NCBI GenBank assembly: GCA_033239525.1
Contig: BSYO01000025.1
Span: forward strand, 310,001-374,000
Reading direction: 5' to 3'
Length of the DNA: 64,000 nucleotides
Source of the DNA: Nepenthes gracilis
Lineage: Eukaryota > Streptophyta > Magnoliopsida > Caryophyllales > Nepenthaceae
Shown: piece after piece, positions 53,270 through 64,000 of the stretch
Position numbering within the stretch: position 1 is the stretch's first letter
Layout: every line of letters starts with the position of its first letter
Notes under the pieces: generated by a model
Told to the model about the DNA's origin: nothing
The model's database searches: none
The model's input: the letters and a program-made list of their open reading frames with translations, nothing else
Translations under genes and position numbers: made by a program

Positions 53270-54240
53270 GGCCAAATCGGCCGATAAGTGTTTACTGTTC
53301 TTCGAGGCCCTGTGAGGAACAAAGAATAATGGTTTTCAATGGATGACCAACTGCGAAGAAGCCTTCCAAGGACTTAAGGGGTACTTATCAAACCCACCTC
53401 TGTTGACTTCTCCCCAAATGGGCGAGGGGTTGTACCTATACCTTTCGGTCTCAGACCAAGCCTTGAGCTCAGCCTTGGTAAGTCAGTAGAGCGGCAGGCA
53501 ATAGCCCATATACTATATCAGCAAGATCTTAACTCACAGTGAGACAAGATATTCCCACGCGGAAAAGATGGCTCTGGCGCTCGTGTATTCTACTAAAAAA
53601 TTGAGACCATTTTTCTAGGCGCACAAAGTAGTCATCTTGACTGACCAGCCCTTAAGAGTGATTCTGCAAAAGCCAGAAACATCAAGATGGTTAGTCAAGT
53701 GGGCCATTGAGTTGGGCAAATTCGACATAGAGTTCGTCCACGGCTTGTCTTAAAAGGTTAGGCCCTAGTGAACTTTATCCTTGAAACAACAACAACAACT
53801 CAAGACTCCTCGAACACTTTTGGTGCCAAAGACTTACACAGCCATGTAACATGGCCTCTACACGTGAACGGCTCATCAATGAAGGATAGTTGCGGAGTTG
53901 ACGTTGTGTTGAGGATGCCTAAAGGATCTAAGATTAAGTATTCAATGGTCCTCGGGTTTCAACAACCAACAACGAGGCGGAGTACGAGGCCCCGCTGGTA
54001 GGACTGCGATTGGCAAAGGAGTGCTGGCAAAGGACTTGATTGCCTACAGTGATTCTGAGCTAGTCATCAATCAAGTCGCAAAAATTTCGAAGCCAACAGC
54101 CCACAACTATCCAAATACTTCTCAAAGGTCCGAGAACTTATGTCAACCTTTGAGAATGTAGAAATAGTCACATCTTGCGGGAGGAGAACAAAAGGGCTGG
54201 CAAAAGCGGCAGCCTCGGGAGACCCAGAGTAATATGCCCG
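53270..54240 (+). pseudogene. Element D RNase H plus additional Tat-type RNase H
   Basis: First domain: FFEALRGTKNNGFQW, LYLYLSVSDQALSSALVS, HAEKMALALVYSTKKLRPFF. Second domain from about 53850: WPLHVNGSSMKDSCGVDVVL, PKGSKIKYSMVLGF, then LIAYSDSELVINQV in a shifted frame. Two RNase H domains in tandem are characteristic of Tat. Confidence 0.78.
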
Positions 54241-54399
54241 AGGAATGCGCGAGATCCTCAATAAACCCAGTGTACAAGATTTTGAGATAGAGGTGATACA
54301 AATATCCAAAACCAATAACTGGATGACCTCGTATCTAAGGTAGTTGTCTAATGGGACTTTGCTCAAGGACGCTGAAGAAGACAAAAAGGTGAAGAAGAC

Positions 54400-55440
54400 A
54401 GCAGGGTGGTATACCATCATGGACGGCCGACTGTACTGTCGAGAGTTCTCTGTCCCCTACTTGAGGTGTCTCATTCTAGAATAAGCTGATTACGCCCTCC
54501 GGGAGGTGCACATCGAGGTTTGTGGATCCCACATTGGGGGTAAGAACTTCACATTCAAGATAATAAAGTAAGGGTACTACTGGCCAATCATAAAGTATGA
54601 CACCATGGATTTTGTACGAAAATGTGAGAACTATCAAGTCCACGGCAACCTTTCCCACTAGCCGTATACGGAACTCAGAGCTCTACAATTACCTTGACCC
54701 TTTACGCAATGGGGGTTGGACATACTTGGACCACTACTAATAGCATCCGGATAAAGGAAGTTTTTAATTATCGGGATCGACTATTTCACAAAGTGGGTTG
54801 AGACCACGCCATTGGCTCGGATAACCTAGTGCAACGCTATAGACTTCATTCGGTAGAGTATTGTGTGTAGGTTCGGGATCCCAGAATGCCTTGTGATTGA
54901 TAATAGGACCCAATTCTCCAGAAAAAGGTTCACAAAATATTGCACTAGTCTGAGGATAAGGTTGTTGCACACATCGGTCGCATACCCACAATGCAATGGC
55001 CAAGTGGAGGTCATGAACCATACAATATTTCATGGATTGAAAACTAAGTTGGAGCACGTTGGGGGCTCATGGGTTAAAAGCTACCATCTGTCCTGTGGTC
55101 TTACAGGATAACTACAAGGGAGCCAATGCGAGAAACTCCCTTTAGCTTGTGTTATGGGGTGGAAGCGGTCATTCCCAGTGGAGGTTGGACTGCCAAGCCT
55201 CCGCGTGGAAAGTTTCAATCCCCACAATAATGTATAGAGAATCTGGGAGAACCTTGACCTTCTTGAAGAAGTCCAAGACGTAGAAAGACTATGAATTATG
55301 ACATACCAACAAAGGATCACCCGGTATTACAATAAGAAAGTGAAAGCACATCAATTCGATGTAAGGGACTTGGTGCTAAAAGCATAAAGGCTACCAGAAA
55401 AAACACTGGTTGGAACAAGCTCTCTCCAAATTGGGAAGGA
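54400..55440 (+). pseudogene. Element D integrase
   Basis: GGWYTIMDGRLYCREFS-like, YYWPIIKYDTMDFVRKCENY (zinc-finger part), WGLDILGPL, IGIDYFTKWVETTPLARIT, FGIPECLVIDNRTQFSRKRF and SVAYPQCNGQVEVMNHTI. The second catalytic Asp lies in VIDN and Glu in GQVEV, so core residues are visible but frames are broken. Confidence 0.8.
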
Positions 55441-55738
55441 CCGTTTTTGGTCTCGGCAATCTTATGAAATGGGGCAAACAAGCTACGCACCCAGGAGGAA
55501 AGACTGGTCTCACGAACATAGAATGCTGCTCACCTCAAGAGATATTATCAATAAACTTATAAAGTGCACAGGTATATTGTTTACATTACATACTTGTACA
55601 TATCTAAATAATAAAATTATAGTTTTCGTTCAAAGTATCGTTTTGTGTCCCATTAAGTGATCGCACAACATCTCACAAAGTAATAAGGCCTAGACTGGCC
55701 CTAAGTCAAGTGGATAGGGCTCCTTTCACTTGCCTAAA

Positions 55739-56011
55739 AACTCAGCTAAGTTCGAGCGGCCCGAGAGATCGTATAAAAACTCGGCTAAATTCAAGTGGCC
55801 GGAGAGGTCATATAAAAACTCAGCTAAGTCTAAGCGGCTCGAGAGGTCGTATAAAAACTCAGCTAAGTCCGAGCGGCCAAAGAGGTCGTATTGAAACTCG
55901 GCTAAATCCGAGTGGCCCCAAAGGTCATATTAAAACTCGGCTGAGTCCAAGAGGCCCAAAAGGTTGTAGTAAAACTCAATTAAATCCGAGTGGCCCAAAA
56001 AGTCGTACTAA
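55739..56011 (+). repeat. 39-bp tandem array, seven copies
   Basis: Units read about AACTCAGCTAAGTCCGAGCG then GCCCAAGAGGTCGTATAAA. Because 39 is a multiple of three, one plus-strand frame (55710-56027) stays open and reads a 13-residue motif K-T-Q-L-S-P-S-G-P-R-G-R-I seven times. Located between integrase and the antisense ORF; probably non-coding. Confidence 0.9.
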
Positions 56012-56282
56012 AACTTATGGGGCTTAGAAATAGAAAGTGTGCAAAGGCTTGAGAGATCGTACCCTCAATCAAAAATGGTGAAAGGACTCTGATGTTTTCG
56101 CTCAGAAAAGGGCAAAACCTCCTAAGAGCTAAGTCTAAGAGAGAGCCACAAAGACAAACAAGATATTTACACTTAAACAATTTGAATCTTATTTATAAAG
56201 TTGATATGAGTACAGCAATATGTACATGTATAAAAAATAATATAAAATACATATATGTACAACAAAGCGTGCTAAGGGGCTG

Positions 56283-58257
56283 AAGGTCCCACCTGCTTCA
56301 AGACTCTGCCTGGCCAGACGGCCCCGACTGTGAACCCTCAAAAGATCTCCAATGTTCAGGGAGGCCAATCAAGTTATTCTTACGTTGAGCACTAGAGTTC
56401 CTCGGGTCAAAGAGAGTGACTGGGAACCTTGTAACCGAAAGCTTCATGACTCAACGGCACATATGGATGGCATCCCAGTACTTACAATCAAGAGATGGGG
56501 CGAAATCTTCAATGTCTCAATGAAGTCCTGAGATTTCTGCTCCAACGAGAGATTCCGCTCTCGGAGGCTAACATGCAACATCTCTTACTCCTTGAGTTGG
56601 CCCTCTATGGTGAAAATACGGCTCTCAGCCTTAGCAAGCTTGAGCTCTAAGCTTTGGATACGTTCCCCCAAGGACCTGGAAGCCTCCAACTCCGCGTAAG
56701 CCTGGAAAGCTTCGTTGATGATTGCATTAAGGCCGCTGGCCATATCCTTAAGTTGCAAAGAAAAATGAAGCCAGTAAAGCGTGAAAAAAGAATGACAAAA
56801 TCAGGGTGAAAATAAAGGAGTACCTTGATCACAAAAGTGCTCACAGAAAAACTCTCCTCTTTGTGGGCCTATGATTCTTTAGGTTCAGTGGCCGCTGCCT
56901 TCTGCACCACAGAAACATCAGCCCTAGCGTCAACCTCCGTAACAGGTGGAACCCTTGCGCTGTCCTCGAACAAGGGGTCCTCAGAGGCCGCGAGTGGCAT
57001 CATCATTGGACTATAAATCTAGATCGCTAGGCATGGGGGCTTAGAAGCCTCTATGGCAGGCAGCTCCGCAGAATGACACTCCTCAGCCTCAGCAGCGTCA
57101 GCAGAAATTGTCATAGTCGTCATCATCGCTGCTTTCTCAACCTGAGCTACCTCAGCTTCCCTCAGAACCTGTCCCTCAACAGTGACCTTGAGTGAACTAT
57201 CGATCCAATCTGAGGCCTCGCTAGTGAACTCATAAGGAATGTCAGGCATTGCCTCCTCTAGAGAAGGCTGAGCAGTGAGTGGCTCCGTGGGCTGGCCCAT
57301 AAACTCAGACGGCTCCCCCGAGGACTCAAATGTGGGCAAGGGTCTGAGACCTTCAGCCTCTCGGACTAGCGTTGCCTGCAGAGTTCCTAACCTTCTCACT
57401 AGAGGCGCTATCACGACAATATCGTCATCGGACGAGGAGTACTCAACAATGACTGCCGGTCTCTTTGAAACCTCAATCTGGTGACTCTTCTTTAAGCGCT
57501 AAGTTGGCTCCTCGATCCTCAGAGGTGCCTCCCCTTTCCTCGTCTTCTTCTTCTTCTTCTTAAGAGCAGCAGCAGCAGTGCCAGAGCCCTTGGATTGAGT
57601 CCCTCACTTGATTTTCGTCAAGTTCTCGGGCCTCAACCAAATGTTCACCTTATTCTCGTTAAAAGTGCCAAGGTTGGCCATCACTAGGTCTATGACTCCC
57701 TTGGCAGTCCTTCCGTCTTCCTTGGAAGGGTCTGATCAGTAATTGCTCACCACGTTTCCCCAAACGATGGAAAGAGCCCAATTCTCTTAGACATCCAAAA
57801 ATAAGAATTTATTTTTCCACCTCTTCATGGAATCTGGGTTGCCACCGCTCATGACAGCGAACTCAGGGCGCGGAGGCATGGTTATCCCATCTAGATTGTC
57901 GGTGAAACAAAATATAACTTTTACCATGGCTACCTCAAGCACCTTTTGGTGGCAACGAGCAAAAACACAAAGCGAAACAAGATACCGTATGGTGTTGGGC
58001 TGAAACCTCCCGAGTGGAATGCCTAACTCCATCATGATATGGTATAGCTCCAACGGGACAGGAAAACGAAGCCTACCCTTGATGTGAACTTCGTACATAG
58101 TAATGAACTCATCAGGAGAGCTGCAAGCCCTATCATCGGGTTTAGAAACCACCATCGCCATCAAATCGGGGATATCGTACTTTGTATGAATAGCCTCAAG
58201 GTTCTTCAGAGACAACGAAGAAGCAAAATCTCTGACGTTAGGAGCCATGGAAACCAA
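56283..58257 (-). pseudogene. Antisense ORF of element D (putative gypsy-type transposon domain, PF04195-like)
   Basis: Minus-strand frame from an ATG near 58257 (second Met at 58248, MAPNVRDFASS), open to 57787: YDIPDLMAMVV, GRLRFPVPLELYHIMMELGI, LGRFQPNTIRYLVSLCVFAR, PDSMKRWKNKFLFLDV. This is the pattern of the so-called gypsy-type transposon domain found antisense in Tat elements. Downstream, after stops: a Lys-rich stretch (57560), an acidic Ser/Glu/Ala region (57019-57414) and a coiled-coil-like LEASRSLGERIQSLELKLAK (about 56690). Function of such ORFs is unknown. Identification is from memory of the family consensus. Confidence 0.7.
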
Positions 58258-58942
58258 AAATAAAAGAGTGGAAGCAGGAAGGCAAAGCGCTTAAGAAAAT
58301 GGCAATGAAGAAAGTTTGAGAGAAAAAAAATTCTAAGGGTTGCGTGCTGAAAATGAGAGGTGAAGATTGTATTTGAAATGGCTTTAGATACAAAAAGGAG
58401 CGCTTATCATTACCCTTGCCATGCGTCAATCACCCATACGCTGCCAGAGATCGAAGATTTTGCGTTTCCAAGGCGACGTCAATCACATTTATTGCGCTTT
58501 AATAACAGATATGGCGACGCAAGCCAAGCTCTCAGACTCAGAGGAAATTCTTGGACGCAAACGCACATTAGCACACTCCGACGTCCCTTCATCAAGGAAA
58601 GAACAATCCGTTGACATCTTTTGGTCTCAAGCAAATATGCGAAGATAGAGATCATTTGTGAATGCCTAAAGAATCCAAGAAGTCCTCCGACTCCATGGCC
58701 ATGTCATAGACTCAGAAGTCTCCTAGACGTTTTAGACAAAGAGCGAGCCTGAGCGAGTTCTCGGACATTTTTTCCGCATGTCCCCGGACTTTTGGTTCCC
58801 ACGATTCCTGCGAACATTTGTAGAGAGCAAAGGGCGCAGGCAGATATCAGCAAAGAATGCCTCTAATTGATGCTTGAGCATTCCCACGAATAAAAGGCAT
58901 GCCAAAGATTAAAATCCTCGAACCTTTGGCATGGGGTGCTAG

Positions 58943-59618
58943 TGATGGGTACTGTACTCAAGGCCCACATCAAAAGATCTATTTTCCTAGAGTTGGGCCC
59001 AAATGCCACTATGTCCCGTGGACTTGGGGTGGGCCCCGAACACTGTCCAACCTGTAAGAATGGCGTGGCAAAGATTTGGTGGCTGATCGTGTCAGACTGC
59101 AGGAAATATGATGGTTAGCAGAGCACGTGGATCTACGAAGGAAACGTCACACCAAGCGAGCGTGCACGCAATCTTCCTGACACAGTAAAAGGAACTTGCA
59201 GAGTTGGTGGCAGGATCTCCCACGTACGCCAGCTCCACGTGAGCACCCTTCAATGGGAAGTTTGAACACTATAAATACCTTAATTGTTTACCAAACAAAA
59301 GAATCGAGTATTTACTATTGCAACCGAGAATAGAGAGAGAAGGGAATGGCTTGTGTTATAAGAATGATTCTCTAGAATCCCCGTACACTTAGTCCTCAAC
59401 CCCTTGTATTAAAGTGCATCTTGTAACCAAATACGATGTAGTGAAACGGTTCTTGAGCAAAAGTCCCGTGGTCTTCCCTTCTCATTCAGTAGAAGGTTTT
59501 TATGTAAAAATCTCTATGTATCAGTTTCCGTACTCTCTCTCTCTACTTCACACGATCATCATTTGGTGTTACTATAGAATTATCGTCATTATCAGAGTAA
59601 GGATCCGATGATACAATA
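58943..59618 (+). repeat. 3' LTR of element D
   Basis: 676 bp, TGATGGGTACTG to ATACAATA, then AGTAT. TATAAATA at 59270-59277. Preceded by GGCATGGGGTGCTAG, the likely polypurine tract. Confidence 0.92.
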
Positions 59619-59623
59619 AGTAT

Positions 59624-60409
59624 GTATGTTATACCAATGAAGACTTACACTTTAATTTTAATCATGAACTGGTGTGTCTCGGCTAATTTGGTGGTCTTGT
59701 TGTTTCATGTAAAAGTAGAGCTCTTATACTTTATAATTTTAACGGGACATCTTAATGGACTAGAAATATAGTTCTAAAATTAAATACATCATCAATATTT
59801 TGTCACGTAACCTATTTCTATCAATATGTAAATTATTTGATGTTAAATTTATTTTGAAATATATGTTTTATTATTTCAGTAATGTTAGTTGGTAAAAATT
59901 ATCCTAAATTTTCATACTATGTTTTTAACAATATAATTGTCAACTTCTATTTTTAACAATACAAAACATCTGATCATGGGACTCTGGGGCTCCAATGCAC
60001 CTTCAGTCATTGGATCATGTAGATCAACTGGCCAAATTTTCAAATCTTTTAAAATGATAAAATCAGTTTTTGAAATTTTTTGAAATATTAAAAATAATTA
60101 CATTATAATTTTTTTAAAAAATATATATATATTGTTATATTTTTAGTTTTTAAAAATTTTAAATCTCAATTATTCGAAAATATAATCTAAAGACTAAAAA
60201 TGTAGTGATTCAGCAAGTGAGAGCGCGTTGGAGCCGCTGGTCATGATTTTTACAAGGCCGCAATAAGTTGACAATTCCAACACGTAAAGTGCTTAACTTG
60301 ATATTAAGCAATTTGTTTTCGTTATAGTAGACTGCCCGGTATAAACTTAATTGCAGAGAGTTTTGGGGACAGGAGAGAGAAAATTAATCGAGAAAGGTAG
60401 AAAATAGTG
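59624..60409. other. Intergenic region upstream of XTH, with a MITE-like repeat
   Basis: AT-rich, no gene. Probably contains the XTH promoter; a MITE-like element ends about 160 bp before the XTH start codon. Confidence 0.55.
59972..60248. mobile_element. MITE-like element with imperfect terminal inverted repeats
   Basis: The left end GATCATGGGACTCTGGGGCT, then CCAATGCACC, pairs with the complement of the right end (AATCATGACCAGCGGCTCCA, then ACGCGCTC). The match extends about 45 bp with mismatches. The about 280-bp element has a very A/T-rich centre and no ORF. Target duplication not clear. Confidence 0.6.
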
Positions 60410-61931
60410 ATGACGGATCCGTTCAAATTTTCATCTTCTTTTTCTCTCTCAAAGACAAGTTCATCGATAATAATTCTCTTTCTTCCTCTCATTCTCGCCT
60501 TCTCCGTCGCAAATGCTGCCGCTTTCAAACTCTCCACGATCTCCTTTGACGATGGCTACACCCCTTTGTTCGCAGATTTCAATATCCACCGCTCCTCCGA
60601 CGGCCGCAGCGCTAATCTCGTCCTCAACCGCCATGCTGGCTCCGGCTTCATTTCCTCTAAATACTACGACTACGGTTTCTTTAGCGCTAAAATAAAGCTG
60701 CCGACGAATTACACCGCCGGCGTTGTCGTCGCTTTTTACGTAAGTATATATATATATAGATATAGATATACATCGACAATCCTCTTCACTTCCTTTTTTA
60801 TGAACACAAAAATATTTTCATATAGGCTGTTGGCTTACGTTTGAATTTTTTTTTTTAATCATTCAATGAGAAAATCACAAAACTAATACAATAATGACAA
60901 TAATTTTAGGATAGTTGTTCATGCGCAAAAAAAATTAATGAAAATAGTACTGATATTATGAACCGAAATATTACAGAACCGATTTTCAGAGGCGAAATTA
61001 CTCTAGCTATGTTGTATGTGCCGAAAGAGAGAGAGAAAAAAGATGAACAGAAGGCGGAAGGCCCGTACCCCTGTGCGGCTGTATTCAAGCAGTTTGGCGT
61101 CCGTATTCCCGCATTTCTAATGGCTTGATAAAATGTCTGAAGAAAATGTCAATAGCAGAAAACTGAATAAGCTACACAGTCATGTCATTATGCAGACCGT
61201 ATTCTTTAGTATTTAATCTATTTTGTATATTTTTATTAGTATATATAATAACATTACTTTTTTTTTTTTTTTTTAAAGTACGTCGGGAGTGGCGACATTT
61301 TGAAGGAAGAAATGTCAATTCAACATGCACGATCAATGTTCTTTCTCCATCACAGTCAACCCAGATTTTTGTACCCCATGTATAATTGGTCTATCTTTCT
61401 ATCTAAGCTTATGCCGTGCTCAAGTAGACTACGAATATAAAGCAAAGGTTAGTTAATTAGGACTATTGACCTAAATATTAAAATTACACCACATAACCTA
61501 AATTTTATATTTCATCAACAACATCACACTTAATATAAAGAAAATCTAATTTTTTGTTTTAATTTTTTACCCACATTTAACATGCACATAAACTTAAAGT
61601 AATAAATATATATATATAATCAGTCAATAATTTTTTTTTTATTTTAAAACCTAACAAAAATCGATGAGATATTAACGTTTCATGCTAATAATTATACTTA
61701 ATGTTAATGTTATCAATCGTAGGCATCAAATGGGGATGTGTTCGAGAAGGACCATGATGAGTTGGATATAGAGTTCTTGGGGAACATAGAGGGGAAGCCA
61801 TGGAGGTTCCAGACCAATGTGTATGGAAATGGAAGCACAAGCCGTGGAAGAGAAGAGAGATATCATCTATGGTTTGATCCTACCAATGATTTCCATCAAT
61901 ACAGCATTTTCTGGACCTCCAAGAAAATCAT
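60410..61931 (+). CDS. XTH: Xyloglucan endotransglucosylase/hydrolase (GH16), first two exons
   Basis: Cuts and rejoins xyloglucan in the cell wall. Exons: 60410-60739 (ATG at 60410; donor TAC|GTAAGT) and 61723-61931 (acceptor CGTAG; donor AT|GTATGT, phase 2). About 179 residues are present of the roughly 290-350 usual. A signal peptide is clear: Ser-rich start, hydrophobic IIILFLPLILAFSVANA to about residue 36. Then FDDGYTPLFADFNI, GSGFISSKYYDYGFFSAKIK and, in exon 2, HDELDIEFLGN with the catalytic residues E123, D125 and E127, followed by an N-glycosylation site (N146-G-S). HDELDIEFLG and YGFFSAKIKLP point to group III (XTH27-30-like). The C-terminal exon(s), with the XTH C-terminal domain, are not in the window: a copia element starts 394 bp into the next intron. 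Whether the gene is intact cannot be judged here. Confidence 0.92.
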
Positions 61932-62324
61932 GTATGTACTCCCCAACACCCCACCCCTTTCATTCGGTGTTTGCATTGTATTTTTGCTCTTGGTTGTTAG
62001 ACAAGACTCAATCTAAACAAGCATAATATAATTGGCAATTTTTAGATTTCTTTTCACTAAAAATAAGTTTTAATTTTTAAGATTTACTTTAAATATATAT
62101 CTAGCTGATATACGTCAAGATTAAATAGCTATCTTTAGTTATACATATAGAATAGAGTAGTTCTAATATTCTCAAAATAAAGTTTTCAACCCTCATGGTC
62201 CATAGCTAAACAAATTTTGATTGATTTCTCAACTTCAACAAGCACTATATAGTGATGGAGATGATCTAAATCTTCCATTGAATTAATGCATCCTAATAAT
62301 CATCACCAAGTTCAATGAGAATAA
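61932..62324. other. XTH intron 2, proximal part
   Basis: AT-rich intron sequence between the XTH exon 2 donor and the copia LTR. Nothing else seen. Confidence 0.7.
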
Positions 62325-63139
62325 TGTTGGCGCAAAAGAGGCGTGATCGGTCGGGCAGCAAGACGTCAAACTCCATGCACAAATTGACACAATAAAGGAA
62401 ATGAGGAAGAAGAAGATAAACATACAAATTTTTATGTGGAAAAACCTTATCAAGTAAGGAAAAAATCATGGGACATTTGTCCACAAATCAATTTCACTAT
62501 ATGTGAGATTGGGAACAATATCCCACAATTACACTGGCACAAGAGAAAGAAGACCGAAAGAATAGAGTACAAGCAACACAAAAAATACACTTTGTTTTTG
62601 TTCACAATTCTCTCTCTTTTCTTCATTGTATTTCACTCTCTCTTATTTTCACACTCGTATGAGAATTTTTTTCACCTAGTGTCTACATCTTCCTTTCAAT
62701 ACAGATGGATATATGGAGCAAATCTTAAGAATTTCTATTCTTCCAATAAAAATCTATCATTACCAACAATATGAATATTCTGTCAAAAAATAATGGTTTT
62801 TGATATTATATATGCTCAAAAATCTTCTAAGCTGGAATCATTCTAAATTCCCTGGTGGACGACCAATAGTCCGCTATCCGTGTGGCTCACAAGGCGGGTC
62901 AACGCCCCGTTGACCGTCCTCTCTACACAACCGGCCAATGCCTTAGTTAACCGGTCATTATTGCCCGTCCAAATATTTTCGTTCAACCATGTTGACCGAA
63001 ATTCTTTCTACTTATCCTGTGCATAGTCCATGGACTTTTCAACGCATAGGTCCGCGGACTATAGTAGCACGCAAGATCTCATTGCTCTGTCCGAGTCCTC
63101 CGGTCATTAGGACTTCCACACGATAATAACCTCCCAACA
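62325..63139 (-). repeat. 3' LTR of element E
   Basis: 815 bp with inverted termini TGTTGG (62325) and CCAACA (ending 63139). ORFs inside are not genes. Confidence 0.82.
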
Positions 63140-63144
63140 AACTC

Positions 63145-64000
63145 CCCCTCACGACCGTGGGAAAGTTAAATCCATCAGCCCAACTAGCTTGTAGCAAACT
63201 TCATTCTTCCCTTTCGGTAGAATCTTGGTCATCATATCCGCTCCATTTTCTTTAGTGCCAACCTTCCCTAGTGACAGTAAACCGGCTTCAAGCACGTCTC
63301 TCACCTAATGATATCATACATCAATGTGTTTTAATTTAGAATGGAATGAGGAGTTCTTATAAAGATGTATGACACTCTGACTATCATAAAGCACATCATA
63401 CTTGCCCTGTCTGAGACCCAATTCCTGAATAAATTTCTTCATCTACAACATCTCTTTACATATTTTTCTCACTACGATGTACTCGACCTCAATAGTAGAT
63501 AGGGTGACACACTTCTACAACATGGACTGTCAGGAGATTGTACCTCCAGTAAACTTTATTAAATATTCTGAGGTGGACTTTCGACTGTCAATATCCCCGG
63601 TTATATCAGCATCCGAGTAACCCACTAATTGATACTCATCACTTCCAAGATATAAGCACCTTTTGAAAGTTCCTCGGATGTATCTCATGATTCACGTGAC
63701 TGTAAACCAATGCTCCTTTCTTAGGTTAGACAAAAACCAATTGATTGTGCCCACAGCATGTACTATGTCTAGCATTATGCATACCATGGCATACATCAAG
63801 CTTCCCACAGTTAAGGAATAGAGAACGCCTCTCATATATGCATTCTCTTTATTTGAGGATGGACACTAGCGACTGCTCAACCTGTGGTGGTTTGCCAGTG
63901 AAGTGCTGACAGGCTTGGACTTATCTATGTTGAAGTGTTGGAGCACCTTCTCAATGTAACTTTTCTGGGACAACCATAGTCTCCCTACTTCCCGATCGCA
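63145..64000 (-). pseudogene. Element E pol: copia RT end and RNase H
   Basis: Minus-strand words: QKSYIEKVLQHFNID near 63930-63980, GSLMYAMVCIMLDIVHAVG (RT end), LVGYSDADITGDIDSRKST and GGTISWQSML (RNase H), LSTIEVEYIVV, YDSQSVIHLYKNSSFHSKLK, ADMMTKILPKGK. Clear copia RNase H order, but with several in-frame stops (for example after SWQSML and before VRDVLEAG), so inactive. Confidence 0.83.

Larger units (their letters stand above)
49295..59618 (+). mobile_element. Element D: Tat-lineage Ty3/gypsy LTR retrotransposon
   Basis: LTRs at 49295-50041 and 58943-59618 are flanked by a perfect duplication AGTAT (49290-49294 and 59619-59623). Order: gag, protease, RT, RNase H, second RNase H, integrase, a 39-bp tandem array, an antisense ORF, then the 3' LTR. 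The extra RNase H and antisense gypsy-type ORF are Tat hallmarks. Coding parts have several stops and frameshifts, so it is not autonomous, but it is the best-preserved element here. Confidence 0.92.
62325..64000 (-). mobile_element. Element E: Ty1/copia retrotransposon, minus strand, runs off the window
   Basis: The LTR at the left (62325-63139) is followed, on the minus strand read from right to left, by a pol 3' end. Polypurine tract GAGGGGGAGTTTG (minus) abuts the LTR start TGTTGGGAGG, typical of copia. Its 5' LTR, and so the right-hand target duplication, lie beyond base 64000; the left flank is AATAA (62320-62324). Confidence 0.85.

Noticed and set aside
55739..56011. Repeat arrays (39 bp here, 45 bp at 37628) as CRISPR-like arrays
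   Set aside because: The units abut with no unique spacers, and the setting is a plant retrotransposon.
60407..60409. GTG as XTH start
   Set aside because: ATG directly follows at 60410; a plant nuclear gene would use ATG.

Overview
This is a nuclear plant (eudicot-type) genomic window. The evidence is spliced genes with GT/AG (and one GC/AG) introns, plant-type proteins, and about 60% of the sequence made of nested, decayed LTR retrotransposons. Four host genes can be supported. No tRNA or rRNA gene, CRISPR array or replication origin was seen.

Layout. (1) 249-1978, plus: the last three coding exons of the 26S proteasome subunit RPN9. (2) 3334-18317, minus: a complete ten-exon phosphomevalonate kinase (mevalonate pathway), 509 codons plus stop once spliced, convergent with RPN9. 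Its sixth intron is 9.1 kb because an 8.0-kb Ty3/gypsy chromovirus-like element (element A, 5887-13918) sits in it; A itself carries a nested solo LTR. (3) 20028-23997, minus: a four-exon gene for a glycine/arginine-rich, probably mitochondrial, S24/S35-type (mS35) small-subunit ribosomal protein. (4) 24.7-59.6 kb: a retrotransposon block. It holds element B (24728-32795, GC-rich, heavily deleted), a composite zone C (about 32.8-48.2 kb, Tat-lineage remnants plus a 2.0-kb solo-LTR-like insertion) and element D (49295-59618, Tat-lineage, two LTRs and a perfect 5-bp target duplication). (5) 60410-61931, plus: the first two exons of a xyloglucan endotransglucosylase/hydrolase. Its next intron is entered by a minus-strand Ty1/copia element (E, from 62325) that runs off the window.

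The host genes are unrelated housekeeping functions (protein degradation, isoprenoid precursor synthesis, mitochondrial translation, cell-wall remodelling); nothing suggests they work as a cluster. The most distinctive content is structural: a large transposon tolerated in a PMK intron without damage to any exon, an 8-nt coding first exon, a tandem duplication across an LTR boundary that was later split by a solo LTR, antisense ORFs in Tat elements, and two unrelated minisatellites inside retroelements. Exon borders were derived by hand from reading-frame continuity and remembered family similarity, not from transcripts.
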